Origin: Bacillus benzoevorans
Lineage (GTDB): Bacteria > Bacillota > Bacilli > Bacillales > Cytobacillaceae
Direction: 5' to 3'
NCBI RefSeq assembly: GCF_014207535.1
Contig: NZ_JACHGK010000013.1
Location: forward strand, 90,178-154,177
DNA: 64,000 bases
Below are positions 7,907-16,792 of the stretch, piece by piece (the stretch's first letter is position 1; each line of letters opens with the position of its first letter). The translations under genes and the position numbers were made by a program. The notes beneath the pieces are model-generated. The model saw only the letters and a program-made list of their open reading frames with translations. It was not told the DNA's origin and did no database searches.

Positions 7907-8956
7907 GTGAAAGCAGCTGTTTGGTATGGAAAAAAGGATATTAGAGTTGAAGAAAGAGCTCTGAAAGAAATGAAAGCTGATGAATTAAAGGTAAAAGTAG
8001 CATGGACAGGAATTTGTGGGACAGATTTACACGAGTATGAACACGGTCCCATTTTTATTCCTGCAGACGGTCCGGATCCTATAACTGGAGGCCAAGCGCC
8101 AGTCACTTTAGGACATGAATTTACGGGTGTTGTAGAAGAGGTGGGTTTCAATGTCAAGGATTTAAAAGCTGGTGATCGTATTGCTGTTTATCCAATCATA
8201 ACAAAAGGTTTGCACAATCCAAAAGAGGATATCTTTGATGGGTTTAGTACGATTGGCTTAAACATAGACGGTGGATTTGCCGACTATGCCATAATACCAG
8301 AAAAAAATGCATTTAAATTGCCAGAAACATTATCGCTGGCGGAGGGAGCTTTAGTGGAGCCCGCTGCTGTAGCCGTTCAGGCCGTAAAGGAAGCTAATTT
8401 GGTTATTGGAGACTCTGTAGCTGTTTTTGGATCAGGACCAATTGGTTTACTTACGATTATGGCTGCTAAGACAGCAGGTGCCAGGAATATCATTGCTTTA
8501 GATGTTTCTGAAACTAGGCTCGAAAAGGCAATCCAATTGGGAGCAACTCATATCATTAACTCCATGAAAACAAATCCAGTCGAAGAAATAAGAAAAATTT
8601 GCCCGAATGGCGTTGATGTTTCTTTTGAAGTAGCAGGTATTGAAGCTACATTTAAACAAGCCATTCAATCAACGAAAATTAGAGGGTTGGTCACGATTGT
8701 ATCCATCTTTTCAGGGAGTATTGAATGGAACCCGTTTGATCTCACAAATGGCGGCGTAAAGGTTATGGCAACGCTGGCATACGAACCGGTTACGTTCCAA
8801 CAAACGATAGACTTAATTTCTACTGGACAATTGGATGTAAAGAAGGTAATTACATCCCAAATTGAATTAGATGACATTGTTGAGAAAGGAATTAAAGCTC
8901 TAATAAATGATAAATCACAGGTAAAAATTCTTGTTAAACTAAGCGGGGAAATGTGA
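7907..8956 (+). CDS. zinc-dependent alcohol dehydrogenase (2,3-butanediol dehydrogenase-like)
   Basis: About 349 residues of the medium-chain dehydrogenase family. Catalytic zinc ligands are in GICGTDLHEY and GHEFTGVVEEVG. The insertion HGPIFIPADGPDPI and the NAD-site AVFGSGPIGLL resemble Bacillus (R,R)-butanediol dehydrogenase, which interconverts acetoin and 2,3-butanediol. The long frame begins at 7892, but GTG at 7907 has GGAGG eight bases ahead and gives the family N-terminus MKAAVWYGKKDIRVEE. It is driven by the sigma-54 promoter at 7772. It could oxidise vicinal diols or other secondary alcohols; the substrate is not proven. Confidence 0.88.
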   Translation: MKAAVWYGKKDIRVEERALKEMKADELKVKVAWTGICGTDLHEYEHGPIFIPADGPDPITGGQAPVTLGHEFTGVVEEVGFNVKDLKAGDRIAVYPIITKGLHNPKEDIFDGFSTIGLNIDGGFADYAIIPEKNAFKLPETLSLAEGALVEPAAVAVQAVKEANLVIGDSVAVFGSGPIGLLTIMAAKTAGARNIIALDVSETRLEKAIQLGATHIINSMKTNPVEEIRKICPNGVDVSFEVAGIEATFKQAIQSTKIRGLVTIVSIFSGSIEWNPFDLTNGGVKVMATLAYEPVTFQQTIDLISTGQLDVKKVITSQIELDDIVEKGIKALINDKSQVKILVKLSGEM

Positions 8957-8972
8957 TAGATAAATATGTTCT

Positions 8973-9311
8973 GAAGAAACGTTCGGTCCTGTAGCACCAT
9001 TGATTCGTTTCACTTCGGAAGAAGAAGCAATCGAAAAGGCCAATCATCCTGAATTTGGACTTGTAGCCTACTTCTTTACAAATGACCTTTCTCACACGTA
9101 TCGGGTTTCCGAAAAGCTGAAATATGGCATGGTAGGCGTGAACGACCCCGCTCCATTTGCAGTACAGGCCCCATTTGGCGGCGTGAAGGAAAGTGGTATG
9201 GGGCGTGAGGGAGGCCGTTATGGTCTTGACGACTATCTTGATACCAAAATGGTTTTGTTGCAATTCGTTAAGGGACAAGGAGACAGGTCCCGTGTCCCAA
9301 AGAAAAGATAA
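8973..9311 (+). pseudogene. aldehyde dehydrogenase, C-terminal fragment
   Basis: It starts abruptly at EETFGPVAPLIRF and keeps only the last quarter of an aldehyde dehydrogenase (GMVGVNDPAPFAVQAPFGGVKESG and DDYLDTKMV). It is very close to the C-terminus of the intact enzyme at 16792-18216 (same GVNDPAPFAVQAPFGGVK). The catalytic cysteine and NAD domain are missing and no start codon or RBS precedes it. The final codons (KGQGDRSRVPK) are not from the enzyme: they are translated from a type I hairpin repeat at 9272-9298. It is a relic of a second copy of the island. Confidence 0.9.
9272..9298. repeat. type I hairpin repeat inside pseudogene end
   Basis: GGGACAAGGAGACAGGTCCC then GTGTCCC. Outer GGGAC/GTCCC and inner arms can pair. 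It replaces the natural end of the aldehyde dehydrogenase fragment. Confidence 0.75.
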
Positions 9312-9407
9312 AAATTTAATTAAGTTCGTCTCAAAAAAGTAAGATTTGTACTTTTAAATATAAAGGATTACTAATATTAAGTTTGTTAAATTAGGAGGAG
9401 AAATAGT

Positions 9408-10187
9408 ATGACGAAACAAAAAGTAGCTGTCATCACCGGATCAGGTCAAGGAATTGGGAAAGGTTTAGCAGAACGTCTGGCGAAAGATGGATTTGCCATT
9501 GTGCTTAGTGATATTAATGAAACAACGTTAAGTGAAACAGAGAGAGAATTTCGAGATAAAGGGGTAAATGTCACTTCCTTGGTCGGCAATGTTGCTAAAT
9601 TAGAAGATCAAGTTGCGTTAGTACAAAAAGCCGTTGACACATTTGGCAGTGTGGATGTATTTATTAATAATGCCGGAATTGAAGGACCATTAGGCCCGAT
9701 TACTGACGTAGAGCCTGAAGGTGTCGATCGTGTTTTAGATATAAACGTTAAAGGGGTTATCTACGGAATTAAAGCTGCTGCGAACCAAATGAAAGGACAG
9801 GAAACTGGCGGAAAAATCATTAATGCCTGCAGCATCGCGGGTCACGAAGGATTTGAAATGTTAGCACCATATTCTGCATCAAAATTTGCAGTAAAAGGCT
9901 TAACACATGTTGCGGCGAAAGAACTGGCAAAATTTAAAATCACAGTGAACTCTTACTGCCCGGGTATTGTAGGAACATCGATGTGGGAACGTCTCGATGA
10001 GGAAATGATGAAATTTTTGGGAACGAAAAAAGGAGAGGCCTTCCAAAAATATGCAGAAGGAATTGCCCTTGGCCGCACGCAAACGCCTGAAGATGTGGCC
10101 AATCTTGTTTCCTTCTTAGCCTCCCCTGGCTCTGATTATATTACAGGGCAAAACATTCTAACTGATGGTGGTATGGTATTTAATTAA
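9408..10187 (+). CDS. SDR oxidoreductase, meso-2,3-butanediol dehydrogenase/diacetyl reductase-like
   Basis: A 259-residue classical short-chain dehydrogenase. Cofactor motif GSGQGIGKGLA, structural NNAG (INNAGIEGP), catalytic Ser in CSIAGHEGF, and YSASK (Tyr and Lys) are all present, with the C-terminal ITGQNILTDGGMVFN. The pattern resembles acetoin(diacetyl) reductase/BudC. The ATG follows TTAGGAGGAGAAATAG. With the neighbouring Zn-dehydrogenase it could handle acetoin-like or cyclic alpha-hydroxyketones. AcoR-like regulation nearby supports that theme, but the substrate is inferred. Confidence 0.88.
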   Translation: MTKQKVAVITGSGQGIGKGLAERLAKDGFAIVLSDINETTLSETEREFRDKGVNVTSLVGNVAKLEDQVALVQKAVDTFGSVDVFINNAGIEGPLGPITDVEPEGVDRVLDINVKGVIYGIKAAANQMKGQETGGKIINACSIAGHEGFEMLAPYSASKFAVKGLTHVAAKELAKFKITVNSYCPGIVGTSMWERLDEEMMKFLGTKKGEAFQKYAEGIALGRTQTPEDVANLVSFLASPGSDYITGQNILTDGGMVFN

Positions 10188-10277
10188 GGGGGACGGTTCC
10201 CGATCTCTTGTTTTAATCCAAATAATGGCTATTTGCAAAAGAAGAACGAAGGGACAAGGTGCAAGGCACCTTGTCCT
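10188..10277. terminator. hairpin repeats acting as convergent terminator
   Basis: A half type II copy at 10188-10214 follows the SDR stop directly. A perfect type I hairpin at 10252-10276 has arms GGACAAGGTGC / GCACCTTGTCC and a three-base loop. It lies between the convergent SDR and activator genes, so it could stop transcription from both sides. Confidence 0.65.
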
Positions 10278-10285
10278 ACTTTCTG

Positions 10286-12259
10286 TTACTTTAGACTTTT
10301 GATATCATAGCCCATTTTTTTTAATTTTCGATAAAGGGTGCTGCGGCTCATGTTTAATTCTTTTACCGCCTTTGATACATTCATTTGCGACCGTTTCAAC
10401 GTCGTGAGGATCCAATCCAACTCTGCCTGATTGACGGGGTTCAAGCTTGACTGTTTCGGTAAGCGCTTTTGTTTATGAATGTGTTTTGGGAGACTCTCAG
10501 GTGTAATGAGCCCGTCCGTTGAAAAACTGATTGCAAATTCGATTACGTTCTCCAGCTCGCGAATATTTCCCGGCCAAGAATGCTCTTGTAATATCTCCAT
10601 GGCTTCGGACGAAATTTGATAGGGGCCATGGTATTTCTTCATTGTCAGTTTTTGAATAAAACGTTCGACTAGTAAAGGTAGATCATCGATCCGGCGGCGT
10701 AAAGCAGGCAGCTCAATCTGCATGACATTGAGCCGGTAATAAAGATCCTCACGAAAATTCCCCTGTTCAATTTCCTCTGGCAGGTTTTTATTCGTTGCTG
10801 CAATTACACGAACATCGATAGGGATACGTGTTTTGCCGCCGATTCGAATGATTTCCTGCTCCTGAATGACCCGAAGCAGCTGTACTTGTAACTCCAGAGG
10901 CATGTCACCTAACTCATCGAGAAACAGCGTTCCCTTATCCGCCATTTCAAACTTCCCAAGACTGCCCTTTGGATTAGCCCCTGTAAAGGCACCCGCCACA
11001 TAGCCAAAAAGCTCACTCGGCATTAAATCCTTCGGTATCGCAGCACAATTCAGAGCGATAAAAGGATGATCCGAACGATGGCTGGCTTGATGAATCGCGC
11101 TCGCTACTAACTCTTTCCCGGTGCCGCTTTCCCCCGTAATCAGAACGTTTGAATCATTTGAAGCAGCAACTTGAGCTAAATGAATCGTGCTCTTAAATGC
11201 TTTTGATTGACCAACCAAGCTTTGAAAAGAGTACTTGGCATAGTGAGTATGGCTGGCAGCTGCAGGGCTCGTGCTAGTCTTTTTCTCTAAAACAGCAATA
11301 AAACCGATAAATCGGCCGTACCATAAAATTTTTTTATACTTGGCCTCATATGGACTGTTATGAAGCGTGACGTTATCCTCCCACTCGTTTTTCGGAGCTA
11401 ATGCATTATTTTCTGCTGTCAACGACATTAAAGATGTGATTTCATCGATTTGCGCATCGCTGTTTCTCTTTATAATTTTTCCCTTTGTGTCACATAAGAC
11501 AACGATTTGGTTTTTCCATTTATTAACCGCTTCAAGGTAAAGGTTATACATCATTTCATGTGCATGGTAGTAATGATGAAAAAGAATCCGCTCGATTTGA
11601 TTCACGATATCGAGGGTTTTTACCATGCTGAGCGTATGGTAACTATCACTAGTTGTTGAAAGATTGATGACTCCGATTAATTCACTCGTAAGCGGATCCA
11701 AGATAGGCGCTGATGAGCATACCCAATCATGGCAGTTATGAGAAAAATGTTCGGAAGAAAAAATTTGCACAGGCTGTTTCAAAATGATGGAGGTACCAAT
11801 GGCATTTGTTCCGGCCCACCGCTCCGACCACTTAGCCCCGTTGTTGGCATTCACTGATTTTCCTATATGACGGGCTACAGGCGGAGCTCCAAAACTATCT
11901 ATAATAATGCCATCACTGTCACAAAACAGGAGTACATGTTTATCATGATAAAGCTCTTGCTCCGCCTGTTTAAGTACTGGCTGTGCTAGATGAAAGAGTT
12001 CATTATTCCCCCTTATATCTTTGAGTTCATCTTCAGAGATGTTTTTAACTGATCCTTGAATCATCGGATTTAGCTCCTTATATTGCCTGCACCGATTCCA
12101 GGATTGCCAAATGACATCCCTTACTTCAGTTAATCCCGTAGGCTGATCCCTAAGTTGAGATGGATTAAAGAAAAAACTTTCCCAGTTTTCACGATATTTT
12201 ATTTTGAGGAGATCGATATCATTTTTTGATACCGGGTCTGAAAAAGGAACAAGGGGCAT
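10286..12259 (-). CDS. sigma-54-dependent transcriptional activator (AcoR-type, GAF/AAA+/Fis)
   Basis: A 657-residue activator. The N-terminal part has the AcoR-like sensory segment with RWAGTNAIGTSI and CSSAPILDPLTSELIGVINLS (GAF domain). The central AAA+ ATPase begins near residue 345 with Walker A GESGTGKELVA, the sigma-54 contact GAFTGA around residue 423, and Walker B GTLFLDELGD. A Fis helix-turn-helix lies at the C-terminus (KAVKELNMSRSTLYRKLKKMG). The ATG follows GGAGGTGAGTG. It is divergent from the hydrolase/monooxygenase operon and is the obvious activator for both sigma-54 promoters here. AcoR relatives sense acetoin or other small ketones and alcohols; the inducer here is unknown. 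Confidence 0.95.
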   Translation of the reverse strand: MPLVPFSDPVSKNDIDLLKIKYRENWESFFFNPSQLRDQPTGLTEVRDVIWQSWNRCRQYKELNPMIQGSVKNISEDELKDIRGNNELFHLAQPVLKQAEQELYHDKHVLLFCDSDGIIIDSFGAPPVARHIGKSVNANNGAKWSERWAGTNAIGTSIILKQPVQIFSSEHFSHNCHDWVCSSAPILDPLTSELIGVINLSTTSDSYHTLSMVKTLDIVNQIERILFHHYYHAHEMMYNLYLEAVNKWKNQIVVLCDTKGKIIKRNSDAQIDEITSLMSLTAENNALAPKNEWEDNVTLHNSPYEAKYKKILWYGRFIGFIAVLEKKTSTSPAAASHTHYAKYSFQSLVGQSKAFKSTIHLAQVAASNDSNVLITGESGTGKELVASAIHQASHRSDHPFIALNCAAIPKDLMPSELFGYVAGAFTGANPKGSLGKFEMADKGTLFLDELGDMPLELQVQLLRVIQEQEIIRIGGKTRIPIDVRVIAATNKNLPEEIEQGNFREDLYYRLNVMQIELPALRRRIDDLPLLVERFIQKLTMKKYHGPYQISSEAMEILQEHSWPGNIRELENVIEFAISFSTDGLITPESLPKHIHKQKRLPKQSSLNPVNQAELDWILTTLKRSQMNVSKAVKELNMSRSTLYRKLKKMGYDIKSLK

Positions 12260-12395
12260 ATAGCACTCACCTCCAAATTATTCTGAATATTACCAATTTA
12301 CATATTAATAAAGAGAAAATCAACTATTGTAAATGAGGGCGAATGATAGAAAATTTTTTGAATGAAATGGTTTTTATTATATCTACCATAGCTAG

Positions 12396-12496
12396 TGTAG
12401 CAAAAATGAGACAAATTGTCACAAAATTGGGAATAGTTTAATAAATAGAGGTTTAGTGATGTAATTTTCAAAAATAAGTGTTTCAAAGTTGCAACA
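12396..12496 (+). promoter_or_regulatory. upstream activator sites for sigma-54 promoter 2
   Basis: The proximal site 12479-12496 (TGTTTCAAAGTTGCAACA) fits TGTNNCAANNTTGNNACA perfectly and ends 53 bases before the -24 element, exactly as at promoter 1. A second site at 12396-12413 (TGTAGCAAAAATGAGACA) has one mismatch, and 12417-12434 (TGTCACAAAATTGGGAAT) has a good left half. They lie between the activator gene and its target. Confidence 0.75.
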
Positions 12497-12548
12497 CTTA
12501 AAAGTGTATATTTTTAAAAAAGGGTTGAAAATACAGCCAAATTCAAGT

Positions 12549-12564
12549 TGGCACGGTACTTGCA
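12549..12564 (+). promoter_or_regulatory. sigma-54 (-24/-12) promoter 2
   Basis: TGGCACGGTACTTGCA is an exact -24/-12 match. It lies about 100 bases before the hydrolase start and should drive the hydrolase-monooxygenase operon. Confidence 0.9.
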
Positions 12565-12660
12565 TATTAAATAAGTGAAACATCAAAGAATTGAAACCGC
12601 ATTCTGGGTGCGAAAAAAATTCAATCAAGATGCTAAACGAATTAAGGGGAGGAATTAATC

Positions 12661-13596
12661 ATGAACTCAATGGAACAAACATCTAACACTGTATCAAAGG
12701 AAGCTGATTTCTTGCGTGCCCTATATCAAGATTGGAGCGACCGTATGGTGGCCAATCCGAATATGACAATCGCAGATTTCCGCAGTCTTTTTGATGAATG
12801 GGAAAAACCTACACTAGAGCCTGAAGGTGTGACCTATAAAAGTGACACTGTCGGCGGTATTGATGTGGTCTGGGCATATCCAATCGGATGCGATAAATCG
12901 AAAGTATTAATTTACACACACGGAGGCGGGTTTGCTGTTGGTTCTTCATCAAGCCACCGCAAACTGGCTGGTCATATGGCTAAGGCATTGGGCGTCTCTT
13001 CTATCGTATTGGATTACCGCCGCAGCCCGGAAAATCCTTTCCCGGCACAATTAGAGGATGCAGCTGCTGTTTACCAAGCGTTGCTTGCATCAGGCATTCA
13101 TGCCAAGGATATCGGTACAATCGGCGATTCTGCCGGTGGAAACCTTGCTGTAGCATCCGTGTTGAAATTCCGTGAATTGGGTCTTGAACTTCCAGGATTC
13201 GTGATTGCCTTCTCGCCGTGGCTTGATATGGAACTGACGGGCGCAACACTTGAAAGTAACGATGCGACTGATGCGCTAATCACTGTCCCCTTGCTTCAAG
13301 GAATGATTGCTATGTTCACTGGAGGTGACAGCACGAAGGTTCGTGACCCATTAGCTAATCCATTGCACGCTGATTTCAACGGTTATCCGCCGCTTTACAT
13401 TAACGCGGGTGGAGCAGAATGCCTGCTTGACGATGCACGCCGCCTGCATGACCGTGCCCTTGCTGCTGGTGTACAAGCTACACTATCCGTTGTCGATGGC
13501 ATGCAGCATGTATTCCCATTCCTAGCTGGACGCGCTCCTGAAGCGGATAAGGAAATCGAAAGAATTGCTGCTTGGTATAAGACATTACAAAAATAA
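12661..13596 (+). CDS. alpha/beta hydrolase, HSL family (probable lactone/ester hydrolase)
   Basis: A 311-residue hormone-sensitive-lipase-type hydrolase. The oxyanion motif HGGG starts at His87, the nucleophile is in GDSAGG (Ser157), the acid is near Asp257 (ECLLDDARRL), and the base is His283 (GMQHVFPF). The ATG follows AGGGGAGGAATTAATC. It is the first gene after sigma-54 promoter 2 and 76 bases ahead of the Baeyer-Villiger monooxygenase. In known ketone pathways a hydrolase of this family opens the lactone (ChnC) or cleaves the ester that the monooxygenase makes. That role is inferred from context and fold; the exact ester is unknown. Confidence 0.9.
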   Translation: MNSMEQTSNTVSKEADFLRALYQDWSDRMVANPNMTIADFRSLFDEWEKPTLEPEGVTYKSDTVGGIDVVWAYPIGCDKSKVLIYTHGGGFAVGSSSSHRKLAGHMAKALGVSSIVLDYRRSPENPFPAQLEDAAAVYQALLASGIHAKDIGTIGDSAGGNLAVASVLKFRELGLELPGFVIAFSPWLDMELTGATLESNDATDALITVPLLQGMIAMFTGGDSTKVRDPLANPLHADFNGYPPLYINAGGAECLLDDARRLHDRALAAGVQATLSVVDGMQHVFPFLAGRAPEADKEIERIAAWYKTLQK

Positions 13597-13672
13597 GGAA
13601 TGTTCTTGCAAAATAGGTGAATGGTGATCAAATGAGAACTGAAAACAAAACGAGTAATAGGAGGAGAAACAT

Positions 13673-15298
13673 ATGAGTCAAAACAATAATAAGTTAAAAG
13701 GGGTAGACTTTGATGCGGTTGTTGTTGGAGCCGGTTTTGGAGGTCTGTACTCTGTTCATAAACTTCGCGATGAACTAGGTTTAAGTGTACAAGCCTATGA
13801 TAATGGATCTGATGTCGGAGGCACTTGGTATTGGAACCGCTATCCAGGCGCACTTTCAGATACAGAAAGCTATCTTTACCGCCTTTCTTTTGACAAGGAA
13901 TTACTTGATGAAGGAGATTGGAAGCACAACTATTTAACACAACCGGAGATCCTCTCCTATTTAAACAGGGTTGCGGATAAATTTGATTTACGCCGCAGCT
14001 ACCAGTTCAATACAAAGGTTACAGCTACTCACTTCAATGAAGAGGGGAACTATTGGGAGGTTACGACTGACAAGGGGGAAACGGTTACCGCGAAGTTTCT
14101 TATTACCGGTCTTGGTCTTCTTTCAGCAACGAATACACCGAACTTTAAAGGCATCGAAACATTCGAGGGTGTACAATATCACACGGCTAGATGGCCAGAA
14201 GAAGGCGTGGATCTGAAGGGCAAACGGGTCGGAATCATTGGAACAGGTTCTACAGGGGTTCAGGTTATTATTGCCATTGCTCCTGAGGTTGAACATCTGA
14301 CCGTTTTCCAACGGACTCCGCAATACACTGTTCCGATTGGATTAAGAGAACAAACGGATGCTGAGAAAGCAGAAATTAAGGCGAATTACGATAAAATTTG
14401 GGAAGAGGTAAGGGCCTCTGCAGTAGCCTTCGGTCTTAAAGAAAGCACCATTCCGGCCGTTTCAGTTTCAGAAGCGGAACGGGAGCGCGTGTTTGAAGAG
14501 GCGTGGAATACAGGCGGCGGATTCCGTTTTATGTTCGAGACATTCAGCGATATCGCTACAAACCTTGAGTCAAATGATGCTGCGGCTAATTTTATTCGCA
14601 AGAAAATCCAAGAGATTGTTAAGGACCCTGAAACAGCACGCAAGCTGACTCCGACTGGTTTATATGCGAAACGTCCGCTTTGTGACAATGGGTACTATAA
14701 TACGTACAACAGAGACAACGTCACACTTGTATCGGTAAAAGATACTCCGATTGAGGAAATTACAGCAAAAGGAATTCGCACGACAGATGGCGAGTACGAA
14801 TTGGATGTCATCATTTATGCAACTGGATTTGATGCAGTCGACGGAAACTATACGAAAATCGATATGCGCGGCCGCAATGGTATCACAATGAATGAAAAAT
14901 GGGCAGATGGGCCAACTGGCTATTTGGGCATGATGAATCCTGATTTCCCAAATCATTTCATGATCCTAGGTCCAAACGGTCCTTTCACAAACCTCCCGCC
15001 TAGCATTGAAGCGCAGGTTGAATGGATTTCGGATACTGTGAATTATATGGTTGAAAATGAGATTTCTACCATCGAACCAACACAAGAGGCATTGGATGAA
15101 TGGCTTGCGACATGCCAAGAAATTTCGGATCAAACGCTATTTTCGAAGGGTGATTCGTGGATTTTCGGAGCGAATATTCCAGGCAAAAAGCATACGGTCT
15201 TGTTCTATTTAGGAGGTTTAGGAAACTTCAGAAAGGCATTGGAAGAAACAGGATTTGAAGGGGTTATTTTCGACCGTACAATGGCGAACGTGGAATAA
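13673..15298 (+). CDS. chnB: cyclohexanone-type Baeyer-Villiger monooxygenase
   Basis: A 541-residue FAD/NADPH enzyme, the length of cyclohexanone monooxygenase. The FAD site GAGFGGLYSVHKL is at the N-terminus, the class fingerprint F-x-G-x3-H-x3-W-P at residues 164-175 (FEGVQYHTARWP), and the NADPH site GIIGTGSTGVQ just after. Long blocks recall Acinetobacter CHMO from memory, for example GTWYWNRYPGALSDTES, NTGGGFRFMFETFSDIATN, LYAKRPLCDNGYYNTYNRDN and LGPNGPFTNLPPSIEAQVEW. It would insert oxygen next to a ketone, giving a lactone or ester. The ATG follows AATAGGAGGAGAAACAT. The family call is firm; the natural ketone is inferred. Confidence 0.95.
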   Translation: MSQNNNKLKGVDFDAVVVGAGFGGLYSVHKLRDELGLSVQAYDNGSDVGGTWYWNRYPGALSDTESYLYRLSFDKELLDEGDWKHNYLTQPEILSYLNRVADKFDLRRSYQFNTKVTATHFNEEGNYWEVTTDKGETVTAKFLITGLGLLSATNTPNFKGIETFEGVQYHTARWPEEGVDLKGKRVGIIGTGSTGVQVIIAIAPEVEHLTVFQRTPQYTVPIGLREQTDAEKAEIKANYDKIWEEVRASAVAFGLKESTIPAVSVSEAERERVFEEAWNTGGGFRFMFETFSDIATNLESNDAAANFIRKKIQEIVKDPETARKLTPTGLYAKRPLCDNGYYNTYNRDNVTLVSVKDTPIEEITAKGIRTTDGEYELDVIIYATGFDAVDGNYTKIDMRGRNGITMNEKWADGPTGYLGMMNPDFPNHFMILGPNGPFTNLPPSIEAQVEWISDTVNYMVENEISTIEPTQEALDEWLATCQEISDQTLFSKGDSWIFGANIPGKKHTVLFYLGGLGNFRKALEETGFEGVIFDRTMANVE

Positions 15299-15313
15299 TA
15301 TCGGGACTGCTAA

Positions 15314-15347
15314 TGGAGCCGGGGACATTTCAGTCTAATCCGGCTCT
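15314..15347 (+). terminator. possible weak terminator hairpin
   Basis: GGAGCCGG and CCGGCTC can pair across a loop of about 18 bases just after the monooxygenase stop, but no T-run follows. It may attenuate rather than end transcription. The remaining bases to 15580 show no convincing gene or sigma-54 promoter. Confidence 0.3.
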
Positions 15348-15580
15348 CATCCACTGCACGATCTATTACAATCTATTACACAGCTGATTGTTATGAATGA
15401 ATGGTTATACCACCCAATACAATTCCATGTTGAACCCAATCTACCCAAAAACCTGCATGGGCGTTATAACTGATATCTGTCTAAAGGGCGTCGTAATCGT
15501 GAGAATAAAAACAATCCCACCGATTCCTGATCCCTACTTAACTATCAAACAAGAAACAAGTGGATAGGAGGAACATCACG

Positions 15581-16792
15581 ATGTATTTAAGTCAGCAAAC
15601 CTTTCAATCTGTTCTACCGACAAATGTGATTTTTGGCGTAAACAGTGTAGAAGAAAGCTTAGCCGCAAAAATAAAAGAATTGAATAATACGAAGGTTTTT
15701 ATCGCCACTGATCCAGGGCTTGTTCAAGCAGGAATTCCAGGTAAAATACAATCCCTTTTAAAGGAAAATGGGATTGATGCCGTCATCTTTTCGGAAATTG
15801 AGCCAAATCCTCATGCCGTAACGGTCATGAAGGGGGCTGAAATATATCAAGAAGAATCATGCGATATGATTCTCGCTGTTGGCGGGGGAAGTGCGATGGA
15901 CTTTTCAAAGGCTGTTGGCGTCATGGCGAGCCATCCTGGTCATATCCTTGATTATCGCCGCGGCGAAAAACCAGTTGTCAACGAAATCCCAACATTGTTT
16001 GCAATTCCGACAACGGTCGGTACCGGTTCTGAAGTAACCAATGTGGCAGTGGTTACGGATCATGAGGCCGGCAGGAAATATGTTGTCGCTTCACCGGTGT
16101 TATACCCTAAGATTGCCTTTGTTGATCCAGTATTAACCACTTCTTTGCCGCGTCATGTTGTCGCAGCTACAGGGATGGATGCTTTAGTGCATGCAATTGA
16201 GGCTTTTACTTCAGTACGGGCAACGCCAATAACAGATGGCTTAGCACTACAAGCAATTAAGATGCTGAAAAATCACTTGCCAGCAAGCTATGCACATCCT
16301 GAAAATATTGAAGCCAGATCACAAGTGCATCTTGCAAGTACCGTTGCCGGGATGGCCTTTAGTCTTGGAGGTCTTGGGCTTGTACATTCTTGTTCCCACC
16401 CGATGTCGGCTATTTACAATGTTCCGCACGGGCTGGCGAATGCGATTCTATTGCCTTATGTGATGAAACACAATTTAATTTCAAACTATGAAAAATTTGC
16501 AGAGATTGCGAGAATTTTTGATCCTTCTTTAGCGTTCACAAATGATAAAGTTGCCGCGGAAAAACTAGTAGACCTGCTAAATGATTTTAATCAATCACTG
16601 AATATACCAAAGGATTTTAGCGTTTTAGGCATCCAATTTACACAGGAAATGGTCGATCGTTTAGCCCATGATGCCATGGAGGATAAAGGGACCATTCCAA
16701 ATAATCCGCGAAAAGTATTCAAAGAGGACGTTATGAAAATCTATCACCAAGTGTTACCCCTATATCAAGAAGAAGGAGAATTGGCGCACTAA
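15581..16792 (+). CDS. iron-containing alcohol dehydrogenase
   Basis: A 403-residue group III alcohol dehydrogenase. NAD-binding GGGSAMDFSKAVG is present. The metal-binding set is in TGMDALVHAIEAFTS and GLGLVHSCSHPMSAIYNVPHGLANA (Asp and His ligands). A longer frame starts at 15560, but ATG 15581 has AGGAGG at proper distance. The stop TAA overlaps the ATG of the aldehyde dehydrogenase by one base, a sign of coupled translation. In the proposed pathway it would oxidise the hydroxyacid (for example 6-hydroxyhexanoate) to the oxoacid. This is functional analogy to ChnD, not homology. Confidence 0.9.
   Translation: MYLSQQTFQSVLPTNVIFGVNSVEESLAAKIKELNNTKVFIATDPGLVQAGIPGKIQSLLKENGIDAVIFSEIEPNPHAVTVMKGAEIYQEESCDMILAVGGGSAMDFSKAVGVMASHPGHILDYRRGEKPVVNEIPTLFAIPTTVGTGSEVTNVAVVTDHEAGRKYVVASPVLYPKIAFVDPVLTTSLPRHVVAATGMDALVHAIEAFTSVRATPITDGLALQAIKMLKNHLPASYAHPENIEARSQVHLASTVAGMAFSLGGLGLVHSCSHPMSAIYNVPHGLANAILLPYVMKHNLISNYEKFAEIARIFDPSLAFTNDKVAAEKLVDLLNDFNQSLNIPKDFSVLGIQFTQEMVDRLAHDAMEDKGTIPNNPRKVFKEDVMKIYHQVLPLYQEEGELAH

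Noticed and set aside
15390..15565. 57-codon frame between the monooxygenase and iron dehydrogenase genes
   Set aside because: No Shine-Dalgarno sequence and unusual composition; more likely leader DNA.
15299..15580. Third sigma-54 promoter
   Set aside because: I looked for TGGCAC-N5-TTGC and found none; the downstream dehydrogenases are either read through or use another promoter.
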